Source of the DNA: Piezodorus guildinii
Lineage: Eukaryota; Arthropoda; Insecta; Hemiptera; Pentatomidae
Reading direction: 5' to 3'
Length of the DNA: 64,000 nt
Assembly (NCBI GenBank): GCA_023052935.1
Contig: CM041292.1
Coordinates: 112,683,436 to 112,747,435 of the forward strand
Shown here: positions 12,148-22,715 of the stretch, piece by piece
Position numbering within the stretch: position 1 is the stretch's first letter
Layout: every line of letters starts with the position of its first letter
Translations under genes and position numbers: made by a program
The notes under the pieces: generated by a model
What the model was told of the DNA's origin: nothing
The model's input: the letters and a program-made list of their open reading frames with translations, nothing else
Database searches by the model: none

Positions 12148-12416
12148 GTAAATATATTGGAGTTCTAGCACTGGCTAGATTCTCCACTCAATGTGATGTA
12201 TGTATGAGTGTGTATATGTGTATATAGGTATAAGCGAATTCTCGACTGTATTGTTTTAATTCATTATTGTGTATATATTTTATTGTAATTTTATGCTGTG
12301 TAAATATTGTATGAATGTAGTATGTATGATATCTTTCAGCACTACTATTAATGTTCAAAGTGGGACAGATTGTAATTTTACTGAATAAAAATTGTTGTTT
12401 AAAAAAAAAAAAAAAA

Positions 12417-12429
12417 AAACTGTTAATTA
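12417..12429. repeat. Target site duplication of Jockey copy A, right
   Basis: AAACTGTTAATTA directly after the poly(A) tail, matching 7838-7850. Confidence 0.9.
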
Positions 12430-13024
12430 TAGCATATAGGGTCATTCACTATCATTGTTATAGCACATTATTTGTGCTATTCTACTGTATAACAACAGTA
12501 TATTTGTTTGTTTGTTTATAATTAATGTATGTTTATATTCGCGAATATTGTTTATTTTATTTACCCCTAAGCGTAATTACAAAAATCGGTAGAAAATATG
12601 GCGACTCATAACAACCGGGTTGCTGTTAAGAGCAAAAAAAAAAAAAAAAAAAAAAAAAGCACTCAACTTGACCGCAGAAAATATAGAAAACAGAGACATA
12701 TTTTAGGATAATATCGTTTTACTAGATTTTCATAAATATTTGATACCACTTATTTGGTTATCTTGCACTCCTAAAATTAATTAAAATGGTAAATTTTGTC
12801 GTTTCTTATATACTTGCCGTTTTTAAAAATTATTTTCAACTGTTCTTGTTTTACTTTTACTTTCTTATAGAAAAACTGACGAATTAACGATATAAATTCC
12901 TCTAAAGAAAGGTGAAATAAAAGTTGGTAATGTGTAATTTGAAAACTTTATAAATCAATCAGTCATGACAAATTACTTTGTAGTACAAGTTAACCTCAAA
13001 ATTCTATAACTAACATTTTTTGCT
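12430..13024. other. Unassigned AT-rich stretch
   Basis: Contains a poly(A) run at 12634-12658 and no recognisable gene. The GGTTGCTGTTAAGAGC phrase before the poly(A) could be the 3' end of an unknown retroposon. Confidence 0.4.
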
Positions 13025-13100
13025 CACCTCACTTTTAAAGGCTAACGAGGGTTTCTCGGACCAGGAGACGAAGCGGTTGGATTAATGCCGAGAAAAAAGC
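13025..13100 (-). repeat. SINE-B body fragment
   Basis: Matches the 3' body of the 172-396 unit: GGGTTTCTCGGACCAGGAGA and GGATTAATGCCGAG correspond to GAGGTTTCTCGAGCCAGGAG and GGATTAATGCCAAG. The tRNA-like head is absent. Confidence 0.55.
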
Positions 13101-13429
13101 CATTTTGTCATTTAAAAGAGATAAGAAGTGGAGTTTATAGCCACACTTTAAAGATTCAATTTCTGAGACAGACGAAAATATTTTAATATGTATCTTATTA
13201 GTTCTCAGAGCTGTGATGGTACATTGTTTAAGAATTGTTATTTTCAACAATCGTTGGGGGTTATTTTGTTTTATTCATAAATAAATAAAATAAAAGGACT
13301 TTCACTGCACCAGTAACCTCATAATACCTCAAAGCTAGAAATAGGTAGCTGCTTTTTCACCAAGTACTTCTTTTCTACATCAAAAAGAGTTTATTCAAGT
13401 ATTTTTAAGTAATAACATCATTAATGAAA

Positions 13430-13660
13430 AAATCTGGTGAGCGCAACATACAACTTTCACTTACCTCCGTTTTGTAAATGAATTTTTAAATAAAGCTAGA
13501 GATTATTAAAGATTAAAGAATTAATTATATTATTTTTGATAGAAAAATGTGTTGTATTAAATAATCTATATTATAAACTATCAGATAGTTTTATCCGCTA
13601 TTCATCGCTCTCCATTACCTAATACAACTTTGTGCATAGCTTGCCAACAATATTATATAT
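13430..13660 (+). repeat. Repeat X copy (forward, 5' part)
   Basis: Starts with GTGAGCGCAACATACAACTTTCACTTACCTCCG and runs through the TTGTATTAAATAATCTATAT and TTCATCGCTCTCCATTACC blocks. It is cut off at the (TA)n run at 13651-13670 that abuts the adjacent MITE. Confidence 0.7.
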
Positions 13661-13668
13661 ATATATAT

Positions 13669-14590
13669 ATGAGTCAATCCATTTGAAATCGTCCAATTTT
13701 CATTAATTTTGCCGCTCAACATTTTTGATTTTCGTGATTTTTTATTTCTCTATCCTTTCGTAAATATAAAACCATAAATCAAAAAAATTTCGGGCCAATA
13801 CTTTTAGTGTTGCAGCCGTTTTAAGTCAGCTTCACGGGCGAAAACATGTGATGGGAAAACTTTTGTAATTTCTTTAATATTTTAAATGTTGAATCAAAAC
13901 AAAAATTAACAATAAGATAAGGACATGCTATGTATTTTTTTTCCTCATAACTTATTGCCTAAAAAGTGAAAAAGTTGTTACAAAAATTCTCGAAAATTAA
14001 TAAAAAACGAGATCTTTAACAAGATAAAAGTACTTCAAGAAAAAGATACTCACTTTTAATTATTTTTTATTATGAAGTTTAGTCTTAGTCCTACTTGCTG
14101 TAAAAAATTCGATCTTGAGAACATAGTACTTTTTTCTATATGAATTTGCATTTGATTTTTCGCGATGTTTACACGGAGACATCTCAAAAGGGACTGAGTG
14201 AAAAATTATGAAACTTAAAGTGATACAAATTCGGTCTTTGAGATTAAGCTGGATCCGGAGTTATAAAACTCTCTTAAATGTTAAAATAAAGTTTTCTTTA
14301 AAAAATATTAATCCTGTAATTTTGCATATTTAAGAACCAAACAAAACAAGAATGATAATGAGAGTATTTTATAAAATTTTGGTCCTTACAACACATTACC
14401 TAAGTAGCTAAGAAAATGGTTTAAAAAGATCAAGAAAAATTAAATCAACTGAAACCTTTGGCACGCTATGACAAGGAAGGTTAGAAATGATTTTCACGCT
14501 TGGAAATGATATTCACGAAAGTCAAAAAAATTACGAAAATCAAAAATGTGGAGCGGCAAGGCCTGGACGATTTCGAATGGATTGACCCAC
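13669..14590. mobile_element. MITE with about 75-bp terminal inverted repeats, TA-flanked
   Basis: The left end reads GAGTCAATCCATTTGAAATC and then GTCC, a GCCGCTCAACATTTTTGATT block and TTCGTGATTTTTT. The right end is the reverse complement with few changes (AAATCAAAAATGTGGAGCGG, GGACGATTTCGAATGGATTG, ACCCAC). Both ends abut TA-rich sequence, consistent with TA target duplication as in Tc1/mariner. The 0.92-kb element has no transposase frame, so it is non-autonomous. It lies immediately left of the mariner, whose termini also read GTGGGT, but the two inverted repeats differ beyond that. Confidence 0.75.
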
Positions 14591-14609
14591 ATGTATATAT
14601 ATATATATT

Positions 14610-15892
14610 CGTGGGTGAATCAAATATAAACGAGACTTTTTGTCCTGGAAGCCCAGTGAAGGTGCGGGAACGTTTCCGCGTTTAGAGGTGTTGGGTAGGG
14701 ATGCCAGGAGTGGGGAAAGCAGGCGGGCTCCCGAACTCACCAGTTACCATCGTGACGATGTCTGAGCAGGTTGTATCCCCCTCGATTGCGCAACGTATTA
14801 TCATCAAATTTCTTGCTGCTGAAGGTGTAAAACCGGCTGAAATCTTAAGAAGGTTGACTGTACAGTTCGGGGAAGAGATACTTTCTCGTGCCAGAGTGTT
14901 TGCATGGCATAAACACTTTGTGGAGGGTCGTGATCGTGTTCAGAATAAAAGCCATGACAGCAGACCCCGCTTCAGCATCACAGCAGACAACATCAGCCGT
15001 GTTCGACAGCTTATTGAAGGTGACAAACGTTTAACCACCAGTGAAATTGCAAGTGAGGTTGGGATAAGCTATGGAAGCACTTTTTCCATACTCACCGAGG
15101 AACTAGGGTTTCGTAAGGTGTGTGCCAGGTGGGTTCCTCGACTTCTCACAGCTGAGCAGAAGCTGGACCGTTAGCAGGTCTGTGAAAGTTTTCTTGCAAG
15201 ATTTCAGGCTGAGGGAGCCTCATTTCTCACTCACCATATCACCTGTGATGAAACTTGGGTGCACCATTACACCCCTGAATCAAAACAAGCGAGTATGGAG
15301 TGGAGACTGAAAGGGGAACCTGGACCAGTGAATGCCAAGTCACGACTGTCAGCTGGGAAGGTTTTGGGTTCCGTGTTTTTTTATCAGCGTTGCTTGCTGC
15401 ATCTTGATCTTTTGCATGAACGCAGGACTATCAGTGCCGCATACTACTGCGACTTTTGAATGTAGTCAGACTTGCATATCGCCGCAAAAGAAGGGATATA
15501 CCGATGAGAGAAGTGGTTCTTCTTCAGGACAATGCTCGCCCGCATACTGCGGCCCTGACGAGAGAAAAATTGGAGCAACTGGGCTGGGAGACGCTGGAAC
15601 ACCCTCCCTACAGTCCAGACTTATCACCATGTGACTTTCACCTGATTGGCCCACACAAGGAAGCTTTGGGAGGTCAGAGATTCGTCAGTGACGATGAGGT
15701 TGAAGCCTACGTGCTCAATTGGCTGAAGACACAACCTTCTTCATTCTATGAGCACGGGACTGGAAAATTACCTATGCGCTGGGAAAAATGTATTTCCAAA
15801 TCAGGAGACTATGTAGAAAAATGAGGTGTACTTTTCTTTGTGTTCAAAGAAAAAATTAAAAAATAAGTCTCGTTTATATTTGATTCACCCAC

Positions 15893-15893
<1 letters not shown>
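14610..15893 (+). mobile_element. Mariner DNA transposon, 1.28 kb
   Basis: The terminal inverted repeats match for about 28 bp: CGTGGGTGAATCAAATATAA then ACGAGACTT at 14610-14638, with the reverse complement ending at 15893. Length is typical for mariner. The right flank is TA; the left flank is TT inside a (TA)n tract, probably a mutated TA. It encodes one transposase. The element sits between two (TA)n tracts and next to the 13669-14590 MITE. Confidence 0.93.
14758..15824 (+). pseudogene. Mariner transposase, one nonsense and one frameshift
   Basis: The transposase would cut and paste the element at TA sites. The ATG at 14758 opens MSEQVVSPSIAQR, followed by the helix-turn-helix DNA-binding region (LTTSEIASEVGISYGS, then RWVPRLLT). 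The catalytic D,D34D triad is present: TCDETWVHHY, LLQDNARPHTA and PYSPDLSPCDFHL. A TAG at 15172-15174 replaces the codon after LDR, and a one-base deletion near 15449 shifts the frame before NVVRLAYRRKRRDIP. The rest reads through to 15824. With only two lesions the copy is young compared with the LINE remnants, but it cannot make full-length protein. Confidence 0.92.

Positions 15894-15965
<72 letters not shown>
15894..15965. repeat. (TA)n microsatellite at the mariner 3' boundary
   Basis: Uninterrupted run of about 36 TA units starting at the TA target site of the mariner. Confidence 0.9.
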
Positions 15966-15968
<3 letters not shown>

Positions 15969-16013
15969 AACTCTCCTTCTTTGGGGTTACCATAGAAGGA
16001 AAAGAAGAAAAAA

Positions 16014-16062
<49 letters not shown>
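15894..16062. repeat. (TA)n microsatellites flanking a short A-rich segment
   Basis: About 36 TA repeats run from the mariner end to 15965. A unique phrase follows (ACTCTCCTTCTTTGGGGTTA), then poly(A) at 16009-16030 and a second TA run to 16062. Confidence 0.9.
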
Positions 16063-16065
<3 letters not shown>

Positions 16066-16134
16066 CATACAATACTATTAATACGTTAAACGTAAAAAAG
16101 ATTACCATGTTTTCTTACTTAGTAGGTAATGGCA

Positions 16135-16556
16135 TTCGTTTAACCTGTATATTTAGCCGTTTCTCACCAATCCTAAGAGGGGGATATGATCATTTTTTTT
16201 AATTCGAGAAAGTTAAAGGTACTACAAAAAAAAAAAAAAAAAAAAAAAAAATCGGCATTTAAGCCCTGTCAGACTATATCAATCAGAATGAAACATACAT
16301 GATATTGAAGCCCATTAAATTTTACATTGGTTTAATGAGTTTAATCAATATCGATTGGGCTGTTTCTGAGAAAATTGTGAAAAGTTGCAAAATGCATTGT
16401 ATAAAGTAACAATCTCGGTCAGCCGATTTTAGTGAACCTTCGGGCTTATAGTCGTCTTAAATATGAAATTTCAGTTTCGTACGACTTTTCATTTTCGTGC
16501 TAGACCAGTGGTTCCAAATAAAATATTATCGCGGATGCCTTCATTTGAATATAACA
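16135..16556 (+). repeat. Repeat X copy (forward, internal to 3')
   Basis: Contains the X blocks TTTAAGCCCTGTCAGACTAT, ATGATATTGAAGCCCATTAA, TTGCAAAATGCATTGTATAA and AAATATGAAATTTCAGTTTC. A poly(A) interrupts at 16227-16250. The 3' terminus is replaced by the adjacent CR1-type LINE. CAGTGGTTCCAAAT at 16506 resembles a hAT terminus but has no partner. Confidence 0.65.
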
Positions 16557-16847
16557 TAATAATAATTTCTTTATTTATTCTGGGACAAGTCCCTTCAGAA
16601 TAATACATATGAAAGTAAATGAAGTCCTAGATGCCTTAGAGTAATAATGGAAGAAAAAAAAATACAGTGATAATTTAGATGATAGTTAAAAAAATAAATA
16701 AAATATAAAATTATCCTTCTGTTCCTGTGCAGAGCTTTGATAAAAAATAATTATATACAACTCCTATCTAATTAAAAAAAACAACAAAAAACAGGAGAAC
16801 AAAATTAAAAATAGCTTCTAGGTTAACACTTTTTTTAATTTATTGAT

Positions 16848-16882
<35 letters not shown>

Positions 16883-19090
16883 AACATTCTCATTTAAAAT
16901 CGGTTATTGTTGAGATTCCTAGGAAATTGAATGGATAGGAAGTAATTGAATAGACGGGATTTAAAGGTTGGAAGGGTGTTAGAGTTACGGAAATGAGAAG
17001 GGATAGAGTTCTATACGGAAGATGATCGGATAATGAAAGATCTGTCGAAAGCTGCGGTTCGATGGGGCGGAATATACAAATCAGAAGGCCGTGCACGAGT
17101 GTTGCGGGAATGAATCGAGGATTTGAATAGTAGGAGGTCAAAGATGTATGATAGACGGCGGGATCGGATTACTTGGTAGAGGAAGGATGCCAAGAAGTAC
17201 TTGCGACGATAGGAAGGATAAAGCCACTTTTACTCTTCGTAGAATCGAGTGAGAGAGGTGTCTCTGGAGATCCCAAAGATGAATCGGATGAAGCAATTAA
17301 ATAGTCTTTTTAGTTTTTCCTCAAGATCTCCAAAAACACCCCCAAACACCGTACAGCAATAGCCAAAGTGGGGAAATATTAGGGAGGAAACCAGTAGCCT
17401 ACGGGTTTCTAGAGGGAAGAGGTGACGAATGCTGTTTAATCGCCTTAGGGAGATGTCAGAAATATGTTTTTTCCAGGAGAGGGTTTGGTCAAAAGTGATT
17501 CCAAGGTTTTTAATGGAATGAAGAAATTCTATTGGATCATTATTTAGCAAAAGTGTAGGAATGGGAGGGAGAGTTTTAAGGAGCGGACTTGAACCTATTA
17601 CCATTGCCTTAGTCTTCTTAGCATTCAACTTTAACTTGTTATCTGTGGCCCACTGACTAATTTTATTTAAATCATTTTGTAGCTTGTCGGCTGCTAGTAA
17701 TAGATCCGAGGGTGGGAAGGACAGGTAAATTTGGAAATCGTCGGCATACAAATGATATTGGGAGTGATCAATGAGGAGAGGAAGGTCATTTATGTAAATA
17801 GCAAATAGGGTGGGAGACAGTGATGAGCCCTGTGGAACACCACATGATAGAGGCAGAGTCGTGGTAGGAGTTTGACCTGGAACCACTACGTACTGGGAAC
17901 GGTTAGGAAGGAAGGACTTGAACCATCGTAGAGCACTATTGGATAGTGGAAGATTTCCAAGTTTGGAAAGGAGAATGTTGTGATCAACGGTGTCGAAAGC
18001 TTTAGAAAAATCTAAAAGAATGAGGATTGTTAGTTGTTGGTGTTCCATGGCGGTTTGGAGATCCTGAGTTATTTTAAGGAGAGCGGATTGAGAGAATACC
18101 CTGTTCGGAAGCCGGATTGTAGAGGATTCAAGAGGGAATTTTCTTCTAGGAAATTTGAGAGCTGGATTTGCACAAGGCGTTCCAGTGGCTTGGAAAGATT
18201 AGACAGTAGTGAAATAGGACGGAAGTCAAGCGAAGAAGAAGGGTTTGGGATTTTGTTCAATGGTCAGACTAGAGCGGTTTTCCAAGAGGTAGGAAATATG
18301 GAATATTGCAAGGAAAAATTGTAAACATGATAGAGAATGGGTAAGAGGACCGGAAGACAGGATTTTATTAATGTTACAGGGATGTTATCAGGTTATTATG
18401 GATTGGTGTAGGATTTTAGGATTGTGGTTAATAATTCCTCATCTGAGATGTGAGAGAAAAAAAGCTTTTGGGTTAAAGCTGTGATGTTCAATATCGGTAA
18501 AGGATGGCGAGTTAGGAACAAAGGGTGTGAAATGATTATTAAGATCGTCTGGTGTGAATGGTATTGAGGTGAGGTTATTCGATTCTGGGAAAGATAATTT
18601 AAGCAGTATTTTCCATTTTGATTTGGAATCAGGAGCATTGGAGAGGGCAGTATGGATATGGAGGGATTTAGCTCGCCGAACTGCGACTTGAGTTTCATTT
18701 CGAAGTTCTTTAAAATACACAAAGTCTGCTGGCAGGCGAGTACGACGAAATTTGCGTCTTGCTGCTTCCCGTCTTCTCATAATTGTCTTTATTTCGGGAG
18801 TCAGCCAAGGCGCAGTTGGGCGGCGTAAGGTTCGGGTTATCATAGGAGCATGCAAGTCTAATAAGGGTTTTAGATTTGAGGTTATATCGGAAACCATAGG
18901 ATCTATGGAATTATAGGAATATATGATGTCCCAATGGAAGGATTCCAGGTCATTTTGAAGGGATTCGTAGGAGAGTAGGTTCAAATTACGATAAGAAATC
19001 ACTTTAGGAGAGAAGGATTTAACGGGTAGGTTGTAAGTAATCTGGACGAGGTCGTGCAAAGAAAGAAACGGGACTGGGTGCTGGGAAGAC
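16557..19090 (-). mobile_element. CR1-superfamily LINE, 5'-truncated
   Basis: Minus-strand element containing the end of a pre-RT region, the reverse transcriptase and a 3' UTR. The 3' UTR includes an A-rich tract (poly(T) at 16850-16881 on the plus strand). At 16576-16603 it has a hairpin, GGGACTTGTCCC between TTCTGAA and AGAATAA. The same hairpin occurs at 38341-38370 at the end of another copy, so it is a family feature probably recognised by the reverse transcriptase. The endonuclease is missing, so the element is 5'-truncated. A repeat X copy abuts each side. Confidence 0.8.
17011..19059 (-). pseudogene. CR1-type LINE ORF2 remnant, reverse transcriptase
   Basis: Minus-strand frames in order. 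19059-18439 holds the linker between endonuclease and RT (APWLTPEIKTIMRRREAARR). 18260-18069 holds FRPISLLSNLSKPLERL and LNPLQSGFRTGYS. 18048-17230 holds LLDFSKAFDTVDHNILLSKL, CGVPQGSSLSPTLFAIYIND and the intact catalytic YADDFQIYL. The C-terminal thumb follows, with PPHRTAAFDRSFIIRSSSV at 17193-17011. DFSKAFDTVDH with YADD-QIY separates this family from the Jockey copies (FLDIAQAFDRVWH) and points to the CR1/L2/Kiri group. Frameshifts near 18430, 18250 and 17200 inactivate it. Confidence 0.85.
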
Positions 19091-19094
19091 GAAA

Positions 19095-19620
19095 GGGCTT
19101 TATTGGATTATCTTGTTAACGCTGATGAAAAACCGGTAAATATATAAATTGAATAAATTCGATACCCAACTAAAGGAGAAAACAGAAAAAATATTTTTTT
19201 AATGCAATTTTTCGTTTTTGAACATAAGAGCAGTAATATACATGTATGACATACCGTTGGAAAGCTAAAGATTTTAGAAAAAATATCATCCCATTCACAA
19301 GATTTTAAAAGTTAATAGAGAGTGATGAAATCAACATAAAACTAAATGATTAGTTTAGATAATAATATAATAGATTTTTTAATAAAACACTTGTTTTTAT
19401 AGAAATTTAATTTAATTAATTCCTTAATAGTTTCACGTATTTTTATCTTTAACTGTATTTGAAAATTATTTCATTGATTTTAAAAATGGAGGTAAGTGAA
19501 AGTCGTGTGTTGCCCGCACCAGATTTTTTTTATCTCTAACTGTATTTGAAAATTCTTTCATTGATTTTAAAAATCGAGGTAAGTGAAAGTCGTGTGTTGC
19601 CCACACCAGATTTTTGTTTT
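19095..19620 (-). repeat. Repeat X copy (reverse) with duplicated terminus
   Basis: Runs from the internal GAAAAACCGGTAAATATATA block through ACCGTTGGAAAGCTAAAGAT to the GGAGGTAAGTGAAAGTCGTG terminus. The last 90-100 bp, including that terminus and TTGCCCGCACCAGATTTTTT, occurs twice in tandem (about 19430-19527 and 19528-19618). Confidence 0.75.
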
Positions 19621-20339
19621 GGAATTATATGATTTGTATTAGTTCAAAACAAGGGATACACGAACTCCCTCCTCCCCCTCTCCCTCTGTTCCTCTCTCTC
19701 AGCGTACTCCCTTTTTATAAACTCATAGATATAAACTAAGGTTATTATCATTTAAATTTAGAATATATGTTATTAATTATTTCCACTATTAGAATATTAC
19801 TTGAATCACCGAAATTTATATGGGATTCCTTCTCCTTTAACTTCCTCCTTTGTGCCTTTCAGCTTGGAGGAGCCTGCCAACTCCTTGTTACCGAGGCCTT
19901 CCAACGTTTCCAATGTTTCATTTTACAGAGCTTTCATTGCATCCAGCCTGTTCAAGCATCTTTTACAGTTAATTATATATATAATATATATGTAAATAAT
20001 AATTTAATATAAATATATATATATATATATATATTATATATTTTTTTTAAGTCAACATATGTTTTTGTTTTTATAATATTCATTGGTTTCATAGTTGCAA
20101 TTCACATGTGTTATAAAAGAGTTAGTGAATTATTTGAGTTGTTTTAAACGAGAAAAAAAAGGATACTCCTTGTGTTGAAATAATTCAGTTTCCAAGAAAT
20201 TGAACTTATCTCGTGGGTCTGAAGTGAAGGTAGCAACCAGGTGGTAAGTTACATCTTTCTCATTATTCTTAATTTAACCACCCAACAGTCTTACGGGGAA
20301 AAGTTTGTTTTTCAAATCAGAAAAGCACCTTGCCCTAAC
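19621..20339. other. Unassigned AT-rich stretch
   Basis: Contains a pyrimidine-rich tract at 19665-19702 and (TA)n at 19970-20050. No gene recognised. Confidence 0.4.
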
Positions 20340-20560
20340 ACAGCTTCTTTCTTTTTTTATTTTTTCTCCTAATGGAACCATTCATACCATCCTTGACATT
20401 GTTTGACTGCCTCTTGATCTCCTGAGCTTTGAGGAACTTGCATGGTTCGATCTTCACTCATTCTGCATACATGGTCGAAACACTTTAGTTTTCTCTTTTC
20501 GAAGATCTCTGTCAAAGATTTCACCTCTGCATTATCTCTTCGTCTTTAGATTCTTATGAG
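20340..20560 (-). pseudogene. LINE ORF C-terminal remnant
   Basis: The minus strand translates in one stretch to KRKLKCFDHVCRMSEDRTMQ. This matches the R-L-x-W-x-G-H-V-x-R-M motif at the C-terminus of RTE-like and related LINE polyproteins. No catalytic part is nearby; the family is undetermined. Confidence 0.45.
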
Positions 20561-21428
20561 GTATTTCTGGGTTCGGCCAGCCACCTTTTTATGATATTTT
20601 ATCACGCGGTGACTCTGCTTAAATGTTTATCTAAAGAAACACAGCAGTCACTAATCTACAAATAGGATAGAAAGGTAAATCGCTATGAAGATGTAAAGTT
20701 TTACTTTTTTTTTCAACCTCACGTTTCCATGAAACGACAAGGAATTTCCATGGAAACTAAATAAAACTTTTAAAATGTAGCATAAAACAAGGTTAAATGA
20801 ATAAACAAAGATGTAAGACACTAATGTTATCAAAACTAGTATAGTGCCTTTTTAAATTCAAATCTTACTGGTGCGAATCATAGGCGGTCAGTAGTAATAA
20901 TTACTTAAAGATAACTAGTGAGAGGCAAGCACTCCTTCTGGTATATTGGTATTCTGGTATATGGTATAGACACTTCTAGGTGTAAATGTACCATCTTCTT
21001 AAATCAAAAATGGAGCATTTACTCAGTTGCAGTTAGTCAAAATTTACTCTCTTTTTAAGAACAATTTTAAAATATATAAAAAGGAACTTATTGCACTTTA
21101 CCAAACCAGATGAATTTTGCTCCTTAACCAGTGATACATTCTTGTAATCCACTCCAGTATGGATGATACATTTAATTACGCGATTAACTTTTTCTTCTTC
21201 TGGAATTTCAATCACTTCCATATAATTTTAATTTTCCAAGCGTTAGAGAGGGAATGGAGTTTTTCAGGGAAGGAGTCATACCTAGTTCAGGCCAAATCAG
21301 TCATTATGAATGTGTCACAAAGTAAGGATCATTGGATACGGGAATAGTTCCATAGTTTAGTAAAACCCCAAGGTTAACTTCATAAGTCCAGATAGACCAT
21401 ATGATGGTCATGTAGATAAGCCTTACGT
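20561..21428. other. Unassigned stretch
   Basis: Nothing recognisable. A short direct repeat lies at 20937-20963 (TGGTATATTGGTATTCTGGTATATGG region). Confidence 0.4.
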
Positions 21429-21586
21429 AGTTAAGTGGAAGGTTAGAGCGTCAGTCTAGTAAGTCTTGAAGTAACCGAGCAGTTTCTTGTAATGGAATCC
21501 CCACTCATGACTGAAACGACAAGAAACTGCTCGACGTTTTCGGCTACTTCAACACTTACTAGACTAACGCTCTAATCTTCCAGTTA
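21429..21586. repeat. Inverted duplication, about 60-bp arms
   Basis: The left arm (21429-21490, ending CGAGCAGTTTCTTGT) is the reverse complement of the right arm (21519-21586, starting ACAAGAAACTGCTCG). There are a few substitutions, an 8-bp insertion in the right arm, and a 28-bp spacer. The right arm is in register with a Jockey ORF2 fragment, so the left arm is an inverted copy of transposon sequence. Confidence 0.85.
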
Positions 21587-21700
21587 ACTACAAACGGCTA
21601 ATTAACATGACTAATATAAGGTCAGTCTGGACTTACAGAGTTGAGCTTTGAGGTTCTACCAAACCATCGAATTCTTCTGGTACAATGAAAAATATCTCCC
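21505..21700 (+). pseudogene. Jockey ORF2 fragment
   Basis: The nucleotide sequence follows the 43469-44420 copy block by block: CTGAAACGACAAGAAACTGCTCG against CTAAAACGACAAGAGACTGCCCG, and GGTCAGTCTGGACTTACAGAG against CATCAGACCCATCTGGACATATGG, then a block matching SKPSNSS. Only about 200 bp remain. Confidence 0.6.
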
Positions 21701-22049
21701 TAGAACAGTGGTTACCAACAAGTGCTCCGCAGACGATGTCCAGGGGCTCCTCAAGGTGTCATTAATAATCTTGAATAAACGTAAAATGTTTGTGACGCCT
21801 TGGCGTTTAATAAGAATCATACACGATCTCACAGAGACTTTCAAAATTTTAAGATATAATAAATTTGTCATTTATAGTTTGAAACGTAAATGAAATATGT
21901 ATCTTCGCTTAAGATGATGAACAATATGTGGTATCTTTATAAGTATTTGAGTTATACTACCTATGAGTTATAATACCTATCTTGTATTATTTTTAAATTT
22001 GAGTTCTTCAATGTTGTGTAGATTTAACTACACTCCTAAAGCCTGTTTC
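21701..22049. other. Unassigned; one hAT-like end
   Basis: CAGTGGTTACCAACAAGTGC at 21707 with CTCCGCAGACGATGTCCAGGGG resembles the 5' end of hAT MITEs. No matching right terminus was found. Confidence 0.25.
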
Positions 22050-22145
22050 TTTTTTTGTTTGTTCATTTATTTAACGTCACTTTATGCTAATATGGCTAAT
22101 CGGACGATGCTACAGTAGGAGTCCTAAATTCTGCCTATCCATGTT
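22050..22145 (-). repeat. SINE-A 3' fragment
   Basis: Matches the SINE-A tail and adjoining body (ATTTATTTAACGTCACTTTA then ATGGCTAATCGGACGATGCT). Truncated at GCCTATCCATGTTCC. Confidence 0.75.
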
Positions 22146-22410
22146 CCTTTTTTTTTTTTCATTCCTATTTTCCCTACTTGGCCATTACTTGCATACTGAG
22201 TTTCGGTAACAGTGATATTATTATCATTTGGTATTTTCATAGAAATAAAAGCGATATGATATGGCCCTTTAGAAATCTAAATACATATCTAATATATCGG
22301 ATTTGGATGATCCTTTCTATTGAAATGATTAAATTTAGAGGTCAGCGAGAAATTTTTGTTGGGAATCATGCCAAAGAACAATGCGTTTCTTTGTTTTTCT
22401 GGCTTGGGTT

Positions 22411-22680
22411 TTTATGTTTATTTATTTAACGCCCCAATATGCTACTGTGGCTAATCAGACGATGCTAAAATTTGCCTATTCAGGTTTTATTAGGATAGGT
22501 TTTATTAACGTGTCCTGACAACGCACAGGCTCGAGGCCAGCTTTTTACGTCTCCACCAAAAGACGGCATAACTAAGAATTTTTTACTCCCATAGAAAAAT
22601 CGTTGGCCACCTGCGGGATTAAACCTGTGACCTTGGGCATAATAGGCAGTTATGCTAACCACTACGCTACAGGTGACCCC
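22411..22680 (-). repeat. SINE-A copy, diverged
   Basis: Full-length copy with tail at 22411-22430, body and tRNA-like head at 22600-22680. The box-B region reads GGGATTAAACC, so it is more diverged than its neighbour at 22716. Confidence 0.75.
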
Positions 22681-22715
22681 ACTGTCTGAGGTTGCAAGCC
22701 ACAAGTATACCATTT

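Larger units (their letters stand above)
7851..12416 (+). mobile_element. Jockey-clade LINE, full-length, degenerate (copy A)
   Basis: A 13-bp target site duplication, AAACTGTTAATTA, flanks the element at 7838-7850 and 12417-12429. This fixes the ends and shows insertion by target-primed reverse transcription. The order is a 5' UTR of about 310 bp, ORF1 (8163-9442), a 35-bp spacer, ORF2 (9478-12147), a 3' UTR with an AATAAA signal near 12383, and a poly(A) tail. Both ORFs carry lesions. The 3' UTR matches the copies ending at 31459 and 59485, so the family was active repeatedly. The 5' UTR probably holds an internal promoter; this is inferred from the clade, not seen. Confidence 0.93.

Noticed and set aside
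15809..16108. Long open frame of Tyr-Ile repeats on the minus strand
   Set aside because: A pure translation of (TA)n and poly(A) runs; not a gene. The same applies near 33950 and 38480.
21707..21770. hAT MITE starting CAGTGGTTACCAAC, and a similar word at 16506
   Set aside because: No inverted partner end and no 8-bp duplication were found for either.
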